From JBCDGZ01 sp038750655 (GTDB lineage: Bacteria > Bacteroidota > Bacteroidia > Chitinophagales > Saprospiraceae), in NCBI GenBank assembly GCA_038750655.1, contig JBCDGZ010000186.1, positions 1 to 11,938 on the forward strand: 11,938 nucleotides of DNA. Direction: 5' to 3'. Below, piece by piece: positions 1 through 6,756 of the stretch (its first letter is position 1; every line of letters starts with the position of its first letter). The notes under the pieces are model-generated. The model made no database searches. It saw nothing but the letters and a program-made list of their open reading frames with translations, and had not been told where the DNA came from. The translations under genes were made by a program, and so were the position numbers.

Positions 1-1497
1 CCCGGTCAATTCTGTATCCTTGGTGTCCTTGCCGTGCTTATGCAGCAGATCATAGGCTTCCTGTGTTGTAATCTCCGGCTTGAGGCTTTTCATCAGCCCT
101 AGCAGGCCCGCCACGTAGGGCGTTGCCATCGAAGTCCCATTATAGAAGGCGTACTTATCATTGGGGAGGGTAGAATAAATCTTGACCCCGGGCGCGGCGA
201 TTCCCATCTCTAAGTCACTCACCCAATTGGAGAAATGAGCCTTGTTGAGCGTCGTATCAATGGCGCTGACGGTGATGACACCGGGAGCATTCGCGGGGGT
301 GTAGTTCTTAGCGTTTGAACTGCTGTTACCCGCAGCTACCACTACGATAGCGCCCGCTTTATTGGCATACTCGACGGCCTTTTGGTAGGCGCGCTGGCGA
401 GAGCGGTTGGAGGGGCCACCGAGGGACATTGAGATGACAGCAGCGCCTTTGTCGGCCGCCTCGATAATACCGTTGATGATGCCCTTCTGGGTGCCGCCGC
501 CGAAGGCCGCGAGTACCTTGATGCTGGTAACTTCAACAAACTGATTGTCCATATTCAAAGAGGCGATGCCCTTACCATTATTAGTGACGGCAGCGGCGAT
601 GCCGGCGCAGTGGGTACCGTGCCCCGCAGGGTCCGTATCATACCGACTTTTGATCGACTTGTAGTTATCCTTTAAATCTTCGTGCTTGGCATCCACTCCC
701 GTATCGAGAATGAAAATAGAGGCTTTTTGTTGGGGTTGTAAATTGGCTTGATCCAAATAGCGGTACAAACGATCGGCCCCCATCGCATCGAGGCCCCATT
801 GTTTATTAATATCAGGATCGTTGAGCTTGTATTTGGGCTTTTTGCCGGGGCGGCGCTGCACGCTTACCGCTTCAGATTCACTGGGGTCGAGCTGGATTTG
901 CTCATTTTCTTCCAACCATTCAACTGCTCCCGTTTTGTGAAGTGCTGCTGCAATGGTATGAAGGTCTTCGCCCTCTGGAACGTCGAGTACATAGTAATTA
1001 TCTAGAAGGGTAATATCCGCCTTTTCGGGCTGGAAGGCCCGCTTCGCCTTGATGTCAAACTGATTCATAGCAGCTTGAAGCTCCGACAGCTGGTGACCTT
1101 CTTTCAATTCGACCAGCAGCTCACCTTCGCTATCGAGTAAAATGGTGATTTTGGAAGGCGGGGCTTGCGGAAAAGTATTGGCCATTACCCCAAAATATTT
1201 AAAGAAGAAACCGCCATACAGGATCGCCATCATCAGGAAAAATAGCGCCTTGTTGCGCTTAAAGAAGCTAAAAAACTGCGATACGACCCCTAAAACGACC
1301 AAATCCCGGAAGAGAATCAATAATTTGTAAGAGAACTCCCCATCCGAATAAGCCAAGGAAAAGAGGTAAACAAAGAAGCCGCCCAGAAATAGCTGGCTCA
1401 TCAATCGACTCTTCTGACGATCATCGACATGGTAAAACCATAGAATCAATCCAGAGAGGCTGACCAGAAAACTGAGGGGATAGATCGTACTCAACAT
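1..1497 (-). CDS. Subtilisin-like S8 serine protease with membrane-embedded N-terminus (3' end outside window)
   Basis: Reading from the ATG at 1495-1497 towards base 1 gives 499 residues with no stop, so the C-terminus lies outside the window. The S8 catalytic triad is visible: Asp265 in ILDTGVDAKHEDL, His293 in GHGTHCAG and Ser456 in GTSMATPYVAGL. The oxyanion Asn is Asn391 in AAGNSSS. Residues about 115-205 resemble the propeptide and inhibitor region that precedes many subtilisin domains. Residues 1 to about 105 are not a simple signal peptide: they hold about four hydrophobic stretches (near 3-22, 33-50, 58-78 and 84-103), separated by short charged loops. I infer a membrane-anchored protease, with the side of the membrane unknown. 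The family cleaves peptide bonds by a Ser-His-Asp mechanism; the substrate is unknown. The gene is divergent from trxB. Confidence in the family is high. Confidence 0.93.
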   Translation of the reverse strand, partial: MLSTIYPLSFLVSLSGLILWFYHVDDRQKSRLMSQLFLGGFFVYLFSLAYSDGEFSYKLLILFRDLVVLGVVSQFFSFFKRNKALFFLMMAILYGGFFFKYFGVMANTFPQAPPSKITILLDSEGELLVELKEGHQLSELQAAMNQFDIKAKRAFQPEKADITLLDNYYVLDVPEGEDLHTIAAALHKTGAVEWLEENEQIQLDPSESEAVSVQRRPGKKPKYKLNDPDINKQWGLDAMGADRLYRYLDQANLQPQQKASIFILDTGVDAKHEDLKDNYKSIKSRYDTDPAGHGTHCAGIAAAVTNNGKGIASLNMDNQFVEVTSIKVLAAFGGGTQKGIINGIIEAADKGAAVISMSLGGPSNRSRQRAYQKAVEYANKAGAIVVVAAGNSSSNAKNYTPANAPGVITVSAIDTTLNKAHFSNWVSDLEMGIAAPGVKIYSTLPNDKYAFYNGTSMATPYVAGLLGLMKSLKPEITTQEAYDLLHKHGKDTKDTELTG

Positions 1498-1531
1498 TTT
1501 ACTTGAAATTTTTGTTATTTAGGATCGGTTG

Positions 1532-1544
1532 GTGCCTTTGGCAC
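1532..1544. repeat. Short perfect hairpin flanking the 7-bp repeat array
   Basis: GTGCC (1532-1536) and GGCAC (1540-1544) are perfect inverted arms around TTT. A comparable small dyad, ACGCC-AAC-GGCGT (1639-1651), lies on the other side of the repeat array, so the array is bracketed by two mini-hairpins. Function is unknown. Confidence 0.5.
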
Positions 1545-1547
1545 TTT

Positions 1548-1633
1548 GGTGGACGGTAGACGGTAGACGGTTTTTTAGTACGTTCTGCTACGTTTGCCGT
1601 CAGCCGTCAGCCGTCCACCGTCCACCGTCCACC
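1548..1633. repeat. Inverted array of 7-bp tandem repeats
   Basis: The left arm (1548-1570) consists of GGTGGAC, GGTAGAC, GGTAGAC and GG. The right arm (1597-1633) consists of CCGTCAG twice, then CCGTCCA three times, then CC. The right arm is the reverse complement of the left apart from few differences, so the arms can form a long hairpin. The roughly 26-nt centre (1571-1596) contains the direct repeat ACGTT twice. The array lies between the divergent protease and trxB genes. It looks like a dispersed extragenic repeat rather than a gene; whether it acts as a terminator, a nucleoid site or nothing cannot be told from one copy. Confidence 0.8.
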
Positions 1634-1638
1634 TAAAA

Positions 1639-1651
1639 ACGCCAACGGCGT
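1639..1651. repeat. Second short hairpin flanking the 7-bp repeat array
   Basis: ACGCC (1639-1643) and GGCGT (1647-1651) are perfect arms around AAC, six bases beyond the right end of the 7-bp repeat array. See the entry at 1532-1544. Confidence 0.45.
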
Positions 1652-1706
1652 CCCTCAATATAACCTTTTCAGAACACCAAGGCAAAGCCCGACAGATGAT
1701 CTCCTG

Positions 1707-1736
1707 TAATAATTCGTTCAAAAGGAGGAATTATTA
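1707..1736. repeat. 9-bp perfect dyad upstream of trxB
   Basis: TAATAATTC (1707-1715) and GAATTATTA (1728-1736) are perfect inverted arms around a 12-nt centre. An AAAGGAGG run (1721-1728) sits in the centre. The dyad is about 87 bp before the trxB start. It could be an operator or an RNA hairpin; no T-tract follows, so it is not an intrinsic terminator. Confidence 0.4.
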
Positions 1737-1779
1737 GACGAGGGGAGGGGGGACGACAACAAAAACCCGAAAGAATTTA

Positions 1780-1787
1780 TATTTTTG
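1780..1787 (+). promoter_or_regulatory. Possible -7 element for trxB
   Basis: TATTTTTG fits the Bacteroidota -7 pattern TAnnTTTG and lies 35 bp before the trxB start. No convincing TTTG is found at the expected distance upstream, so this is only a half-match. Confidence 0.3.
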
Positions 1788-1822
1788 CAGCACAAAATCA
1801 ATAACCTATCAAATAAGGAATT

Positions 1823-2767
1823 ATGTCGGAAAATATTGAGCACATCAAATGTTTAATCATAGGATCAGGGCCAGCAGGCTACACCGCGGCTGTTTATGCC
1901 GCTCGTGCTGGCTTAGAGCCGGTGTTGTATACGGGCAAGGAGCCCGGAGGGCAGCTGATGATCACAACAGACGTCGAGAATTATCCGGGGTATCCGGAGG
2001 GCGTGATGGGGCCTCAGATGATGGAAGATTTTAAGAATCAGGCGACGCGCTTTGGCACCGATGTTCGTATGGAATTGATCACCCAGGTGGATTTTACCGG
2101 GCCAGTACATAAGGCTTGGGGTGAGAGTGGGCAAGAGCTTCATGCGGACAGTATTGTCATTGCTACGGGAGCCAGCGCCAAGTGGTTGGGCTTAGAGTCT
2201 GAGCAGCGATTAGCTAATAAGGGCGTTTCAGCCTGTGCGGTCTGTGATGGCTTCTTCTTCCGAGGGATGGAAGTGGCCGTGGTCGGCGGAGGAGATACGG
2301 CAGCCGAAGAGGCACTCTACCTTTCTAAGTTGTGTCCTACCGTACACCTGTTGGTGAGAAGAGACGAGATGCGGGCCTCTAAGATCATGCAGAAAAGAGT
2401 ATTGGATACAGAGAATATTACCATTCATTGGAATACTGAAACCCGAGAAATTCTGGGGGGAGAGGAGGTCGAAGGCATGCGTGTTTTCAACAACAAAACC
2501 AATGAGGAGACTGAAATTCCGATCAAGGGCTTCTTCGTTGCCATCGGCCATAAACCCAATACCGATATTTTCAAGACTTGGCTGACGATGGACGATACCG
2601 GATATATCGTAACCGAAGGAAAGACTTCTCGTACCAACATCGAAGGCGTCTTTGCCAGCGGTGATGCTCAAGACAACGTATACCGCCAGGCCGTAACGGC
2701 AGCGGGTACCGGCTGTATGGCAGCGCTGGACGCAGAACGCTACTTGACCGCCAAAGGTGTAATTTAA
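1823..2767 (+). CDS. trxB: Thioredoxin reductase (NADPH)
   Basis: The 314-residue product has the length and layout of low-molecular-weight bacterial thioredoxin reductase. The FAD-binding GSGPAG is at residues 14-19. The redox pair is Cys138-Ala-Val-Cys141-Asp, and the NADPH-binding GGGD starts at Gly155. RRDEMRAS binds the NADPH phosphate region in this family, and the closing GDAQDNVYRQAVTAAGTG motif contacts FAD. The enzyme moves electrons from NADPH through FAD and the Cys pair to thioredoxin in the cytoplasm. The ATG at 1823 follows ATAAGGAATT, a weak ribosome site, and the FAD motif begins at the usual distance from it. The aldolase gene starts 36 bp downstream on the same strand with no terminator between, so co-transcription is likely. 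Confidence 0.97.
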   Translation: MSENIEHIKCLIIGSGPAGYTAAVYAARAGLEPVLYTGKEPGGQLMITTDVENYPGYPEGVMGPQMMEDFKNQATRFGTDVRMELITQVDFTGPVHKAWGESGQELHADSIVIATGASAKWLGLESEQRLANKGVSACAVCDGFFFRGMEVAVVGGGDTAAEEALYLSKLCPTVHLLVRRDEMRASKIMQKRVLDTENITIHWNTETREILGGEEVEGMRVFNNKTNEETEIPIKGFFVAIGHKPNTDIFKTWLTMDDTGYIVTEGKTSRTNIEGVFASGDAQDNVYRQAVTAAGTGCMAALDAERYLTAKGVI

Positions 2768-2803
2768 ACTCTAATCAATCACTTTTTTATAAAAAACCAC
2801 AAA

Positions 2804-3883
2804 ATGACGACCACCGCAACTCGTTTTAGACCCGGCGTTTTATGGGGCGATGAGGTAACCGAATTGTTCAATTATGCCAATGAGCATAACTTTGCCCTCC
2901 CCGCTGTCAATGTTGTTGGCACCAACTCTGTAAACGCCGTACTGGAAACTGCACGCGATTTAAACTCCCCTGTGATTGTCCAGTTCTCTAACGGAGGCGC
3001 TTCTTTCTTCTCTGGAAAAGGACTGTCGAATGAAAATCAAAATGCAGCCATACTGGGTTCGATCTCTGGAGCCATGCACGTTCACACGATGGCCAAGGCT
3101 TACGGAGTGACGGTTGTACTGCATACGGATCACTGCGCTAAGAAATTGCTGCCCTGGGTAGATGGGATGTTGGAAGCTGGTGAAAAATTCTTCGAGGCCA
3201 GAGGCTATCCGCTCTACAGCTCCCATATGCTGGACTTATCAGAGGAGCCCATCGAGGAGAACATCGATATTTGTAAGACTTACCTGGAGCGGATGAACCG
3301 CATTGGCATGACACTGGAAATCGAGCTAGGAGTGACTGGTGGAGAAGAAGATGGTGTAGATAATACCGATATTGACAGCTCAAGATTGTATACGCAGCCA
3401 GGGGAAGTAGCTTATGCCTACGAGGAGTTGAATAACATCAGTAATCGTTTTACGGTGGCTGCTGCTTTTGGTAATGTTCATGGCGTTTACAAACCGGGTA
3501 ATGTGGAACTGCGGCCGATTATTCTCAAAAACTCACAGGACTTCGTTCAAAAGAAGTTCAATACGGAGGATAATCCGATCAATTTTGTTTTCCACGGCGG
3601 TTCTGGCTCTTCGCGGGAGGAAATCCGCGAGGCGATTGAGTATGGAGCGATTAAAATGAACATCGATACCGATATGCAGTGGGCATTCTGGACGGGAGTT
3701 CGGGACTACTATGAAGGTAAGCGCGATTATATGCAAACGCAGATTGGTAATCCTGATGGCGATGATAAGCCGAATAAGAAAAACTACGATCCTCGCAAAT
3801 GGTTGCGGGCGGCAGAGCAGGCTTTCGTTGCTCGCCTCAAGTCGGCTTTTGAAGACTTGAATTGCCTGGATCGCAATGCCTGA
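2804..3883 (+). CDS. fbaA: Class II fructose-1,6-bisphosphate aldolase
   Basis: The 359-residue product is collinear with the class IIA aldolase of E. coli. The catalytic Asp109 and zinc ligand His110 lie in LHTDHCAKK, Glu174 in LEIELGVTGGEEDG, His226 in FGNVHGVYKPGN and His264 in VFHGGSGSS. All fall at the same numbers as in the E. coli enzyme. NIDTDMQWAFW near residue 287 is the phosphate and Schiff-independent active-site strand typical of the family. It splits fructose 1,6-bisphosphate into dihydroxyacetone phosphate and glyceraldehyde 3-phosphate, using a divalent metal, in glycolysis and gluconeogenesis. The ATG has no Shine-Dalgarno match, only an A-rich lead. The gene sits 36 bp after trxB and is followed by a strong terminator. 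Confidence 0.97.
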   Translation: MTTTATRFRPGVLWGDEVTELFNYANEHNFALPAVNVVGTNSVNAVLETARDLNSPVIVQFSNGGASFFSGKGLSNENQNAAILGSISGAMHVHTMAKAYGVTVVLHTDHCAKKLLPWVDGMLEAGEKFFEARGYPLYSSHMLDLSEEPIEENIDICKTYLERMNRIGMTLEIELGVTGGEEDGVDNTDIDSSRLYTQPGEVAYAYEELNNISNRFTVAAAFGNVHGVYKPGNVELRPIILKNSQDFVQKKFNTEDNPINFVFHGGSGSSREEIREAIEYGAIKMNIDTDMQWAFWTGVRDYYEGKRDYMQTQIGNPDGDDKPNKKNYDPRKWLRAAEQAFVARLKSAFEDLNCLDRNA

Positions 3884-3907
3884 TTAATTTAAATCAAGGA
3901 TTTAAAA

Positions 3908-3956
3908 AAGCTCTCCAATTTGGTGTATTGCCGGATTGGGGGGCTTTTTAGTTTTT
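3908..3956 (+). terminator. Intrinsic terminator after fbaA
   Basis: AAGCTCTCCAAT (3908-3919) pairs over 12 positions with ATTGGGGGGCTT (3935-3946), including two G-T wobbles. It is followed by TTTTTAGTTTTT-type sequence. It lies 25 bp past the aldolase stop and should end the trxB-fbaA transcript. Confidence 0.88.
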
Positions 3957-3966
3957 GACTCAATTA

Positions 3967-3997
3967 TTTGCCGTCCTCCCAAAATTTGCTATCTTAG
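3967..3997 (+). promoter_or_regulatory. Bacteroidota housekeeping-type promoter
   Basis: TTTG (3967-3970) is followed after exactly 19 bases by TATCTTAG (3990-3997), which matches TAnnTTTG at all but one fixed position. TTTG-N19-TAnnTTTG is the known housekeeping promoter pattern of this phylum. Transcription would begin near 4003, right after the aldolase terminator. It would then run about 420 nt before the metalloprotease start at 4425. Confidence 0.6.
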
Positions 3998-4002
3998 AAT
4001 TC

Positions 4003-4424
4003 AACCACTCATAACGCAACTCATTACTCCACTCTATTTTCTTTAATTAGGTTTTCTACAAATTTTCAGTCCAATCATCCATTTCATCGGTCGAGCCTGA
4101 TTGCTCAGGCTTAGGCTTGTCATCGTCTGCTCTTTAGTGCTACAAGTGTATCCCTATTTGTGGTGGTATAGTGTATTGACACTGTTGGGGATCGCCGTGT
4201 CCCTTGCAGGAGATATGGCTTGGACGAAGTACTACAAAGGTGGGACTTTAGTAAGAAAAATCGCAGTGTCCCCTAGCCGGGAGACACTGCTCGGACTAAA
4301 TAGTCCCTTAGCATCTTCGACTTAGCCCTAATTGTCAAGGCAGTAGCTCTCGCAGAGGACACTGCAACACCTTACGTAGCAAAATGGAATTTGAATTTTC
4401 TAAATATTTAAAGCCTAATAATTT
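4003..4424 (+). other. Long hairpin-rich leader or unrecognised RNA upstream of the metalloprotease
   Basis: No gene is recognised here. Several inverted repeats stand out: AGCCTGA-TTGC-TCAGGCT (4094-4111), AGTGT-ATTG-ACACT (4170-4183), and GCAGTGTC with GACACTGC (4263-4270 and 4283-4290, with extra CCC/GGG pairing inside). Two bases after the last comes GGACTA-AA-TAGTCC (4293-4306). The word GACACTG or its complement recurs at about 4178, 4264, 4283 and 4358. None is followed by a T-tract. A 74-codon frame with a TTG start (4101-4325) encodes a partly hydrophobic peptide, but it coincides with these hairpins and matches nothing I know. Candidates are a regulatory 5' leader, a separate structured RNA or a mobile-element remnant. 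Confidence 0.4.
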
Positions 4425-6509
4425 ATGAAACTCTTTAACCTTTTCTGGATTGTATTTTTGTGGGCACTACTTCCCACCACCTCCTTTACACAAGTAGAAA
4501 ATTATCCCTGTGGGTCGCAGCCGACTGCGGCTGATTTGGCGTTCATGAAGCTAGAAGCGGAGCGAAGAAAACGACATGTCGTTCCCTCTCATCGAATGAA
4601 CACCAAGGTGCGCATTCAGGTGCATGTACTGCGGGATGACAATGGTTCCAACGGCATTTCTTCTAGCGCCCTCGATACGCGGCTGGACGCTGCCCGTGGG
4701 TACTTCGCCAATGCCAATGTAGAACTGGAAGAATGTTCGGCCGTCAACTACATCAACAGCACGACTTACAATGATTTTTCTAAAACCGAAGAGTCGGCCT
4801 TGCGGGCCGCGCATGATGTTAGCGGAGCCATAAACATCTATCTGGCTAAGCGAGTGGTCAACAGCAGCGGTGGTGCGCTCTGCGGCTACGCCTACTACCC
4901 CAACTCGACCAGTCGAGCTACCGGTACCAACTTCACCATCATCGATAAGGATTGTTCGGTGAGTACCTTTACGCACGAGTTGGGCCATAGCTTTAGTCTC
5001 ATTCATACGCACGGAAGCGTGAACGGGCAGCTGACGAACGAACTGGTCAATGGCAGCAATTGCAGTACGGCTGGTGACCAAATCTGCGATACACCGGCCG
5101 ATCCTCAACTTAGTACTTCCGTAGTCAACAGCTCCTGTGTCTATACGGGCAGTACCACCGATGCCAATGGCGATACCTTTGTACCCGATCCACGCAACAT
5201 CATGTCGTACTCCCGCAAAAGCTGCCGGGACCGGCTATCGACCGGCCAGTACAATCGCATTTCTTTCAGTGCGATTAATGATTATCAGAATGCCTCTTGT
5301 AATTTTGGGGAGAGCTGTTCGGCGGTGATCAGCAGCTTTCCGGCAGTGACCGACTTTGAAAGCGATTTAGGGTGGAATAATGTAGCAGGCGATGACTTCA
5401 ACTGGTTGCGCCAGAGCGGAAGTACTCCTTCCGGTAGTACCGGTCCAAGTGGGGCATCCCAGGGCACTTATTACGCTTATATGGAAGTGTCTAGTCCGAA
5501 TTACCCCACTAAAAACGCCCATTTTGTCTCTCCTTGCTATGATTTGACTGCTATCACCAGCCCTGAAGTGACCTTCCGCTATCACATGTACGGATCGACC
5601 GTGGGTACCCTGCGCCTGGAAGCCAGCACCGATGGAACCAGCTGGTCGCAACTCTGGTCGCGTTCTGGGGATCAGGGCAATGCTTGGCTGTCGGCTACGG
5701 TTAGTTTGAATAGCTATACGAGCAATGATCGCGTGCGCCTGCGCTTTAGTGGAACCAGCGGTACTTCCTACACCGGGGACATGGCGATAGATGATGTGCA
5801 GGTTGATGGAACCAGCGCTCCGAGTACAACGACTGTTTTGGTACGCTATCGTGCTCTGGGATCGAATGGAAACGGGGCCAGACTGCGCATTCGCAAGATG
5901 AGCAACAGCAACTACACCGGCAGCAACAGTATTCAAGAAACCAAAACATCGACCGCCAGTTCCTCCTGGGTGACTTCTACTTACTCCTTTAGCGGCAGTA
6001 ATATTGCAGCCAACCGCTTCCGCATCTATTTTGATAATGATACCGGAGGTCGTGATGTGCAAATCGACTGGATAGAGGTCAGTGATACCCGCTATCAATC
6101 CGAGGCGTCTAATACCTACAGCACGGGAACTTGGACTTCTGGAGGTGGTTGCTCGGATGATTTCAAGCAAAGGGACCGACTGCACTGTAATGGCTATTTT
6201 CATTATAACACCAGTGGCGCTGCCGATCCGATCGGCGACGAGGGGAATCGTATTGCAGCAGGGCAATTACTGAAGGTTTTTCCCAATCCTTTCCGCAATC
6301 AGTTCACTGTTCAGTTACCCAACGTTGATGCGCTGGGCCAGGTGGCTGCTCTCCATCTGTTTGATGCAACGGGCCGATTGGTCCTCCGTCAGGAAGGGCT
6401 GGAAATGGGCAGCAGCGTCGATCTGTCCCCAGTACTCCCCGCCGGCCTCTACATCCTTAGGGTAGTCGCAGGAGATTGGCAGCAAGAGGTAAAGGTGGTT
6501 AAAAACTAA
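4425..6509 (+). CDS. Secreted M43-like zinc metalloprotease with MAM-like domain and T9SS sorting domain
   Basis: The 694-residue product starts with a signal peptide (residues 1 to about 22, ending TTSFTQ). A metalloprotease domain follows. Its zinc site is His184-Glu185-Leu-Gly-His188-(5)-His194, with a Met-turn at Met260 in NIMSYSRKSC. This order fits the M43 (pappalysin/cytophagalysin) group of metzincins, known to cleave proteins outside the cell. The usual Gly of HExxHxxGxxH is Ser191 here. Residues about 305-465 resemble a MAM domain (FESDLGWNNVAGDDFNW, then AIDDVQV). Residues about 470-600 look like a second beta-sandwich of unknown class. Residues about 616-694 (VFPNPF, then PAGLYILRV) form a type A T9SS C-terminal domain, so the protein should cross the outer membrane and be released or anchored there. 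The start lacks a Shine-Dalgarno sequence. Confidence 0.9.
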   Translation: MKLFNLFWIVFLWALLPTTSFTQVENYPCGSQPTAADLAFMKLEAERRKRHVVPSHRMNTKVRIQVHVLRDDNGSNGISSSALDTRLDAARGYFANANVELEECSAVNYINSTTYNDFSKTEESALRAAHDVSGAINIYLAKRVVNSSGGALCGYAYYPNSTSRATGTNFTIIDKDCSVSTFTHELGHSFSLIHTHGSVNGQLTNELVNGSNCSTAGDQICDTPADPQLSTSVVNSSCVYTGSTTDANGDTFVPDPRNIMSYSRKSCRDRLSTGQYNRISFSAINDYQNASCNFGESCSAVISSFPAVTDFESDLGWNNVAGDDFNWLRQSGSTPSGSTGPSGASQGTYYAYMEVSSPNYPTKNAHFVSPCYDLTAITSPEVTFRYHMYGSTVGTLRLEASTDGTSWSQLWSRSGDQGNAWLSATVSLNSYTSNDRVRLRFSGTSGTSYTGDMAIDDVQVDGTSAPSTTTVLVRYRALGSNGNGARLRIRKMSNSNYTGSNSIQETKTSTASSSWVTSTYSFSGSNIAANRFRIYFDNDTGGRDVQIDWIEVSDTRYQSEASNTYSTGTWTSGGGCSDDFKQRDRLHCNGYFHYNTSGAADPIGDEGNRIAAGQLLKVFPNPFRNQFTVQLPNVDALGQVAALHLFDATGRLVLRQEGLEMGSSVDLSPVLPAGLYILRVVAGDWQQEVKVVKN

Positions 6510-6756
6510 AGTGAGGAATCGTAACAATTGATCCCTAATTCAGCGCAAGGTTACTCTATGTCGGCATCGTTCGATCATCGAGTGGCCTTGCCTGCTTTAC
6601 AAGCGTACTTTTATAGAGCAATAGCTCAAATCAACAATCAAGCTAATACATCCGATGGCTTTGTCACAATTTTTCCTCCTTCCGTCTGGCTAAGTCTCCT
6701 CCTTGACCTTACCTTGCTGACATATCCCCTTCCTATTTCCTAAAGTAACCACGAAA
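6510..6756. other. Intergenic region, no gene recognised
   Basis: This 247-bp gap between the two T9SS cargo genes holds only a weak dyad just after the protease stop (AGGAATC near 6514 against GATCCCT near 6530, with one mismatch and no T-tract). A 71-codon frame with a TTG start (6528-6743) has no recognisable motif, and I treat it as non-coding. No convincing promoter is seen, so the downstream gene may or may not depend on the protease promoter. Confidence 0.5.

Noticed and set aside
1548..1633. Possible CRISPR array
   Set aside because: Units are 7 bp, directly adjacent, without unique spacers and in opposite orientation on two arms; this is not CRISPR.
4101..4325. 74-codon frame with a TTG start and a hydrophobic stretch
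   Set aside because: It lies exactly over several perfect hairpins, has no ribosome site or known motif, and is better explained as structured leader or remnant sequence. It is mentioned in the leader entry.
5367..6266. 299-codon minus-strand frame opposite the metalloprotease
   Set aside because: It is long, but has no recognisable domain. The plus-strand frame has signal peptide, zinc site, MAM-like and T9SS domains, so the reverse frame is a composition effect.
6528..6743. 71-codon frame with a TTG start between the two secreted protein genes
   Set aside because: No motif, no ribosome site and mixed composition; probably chance.
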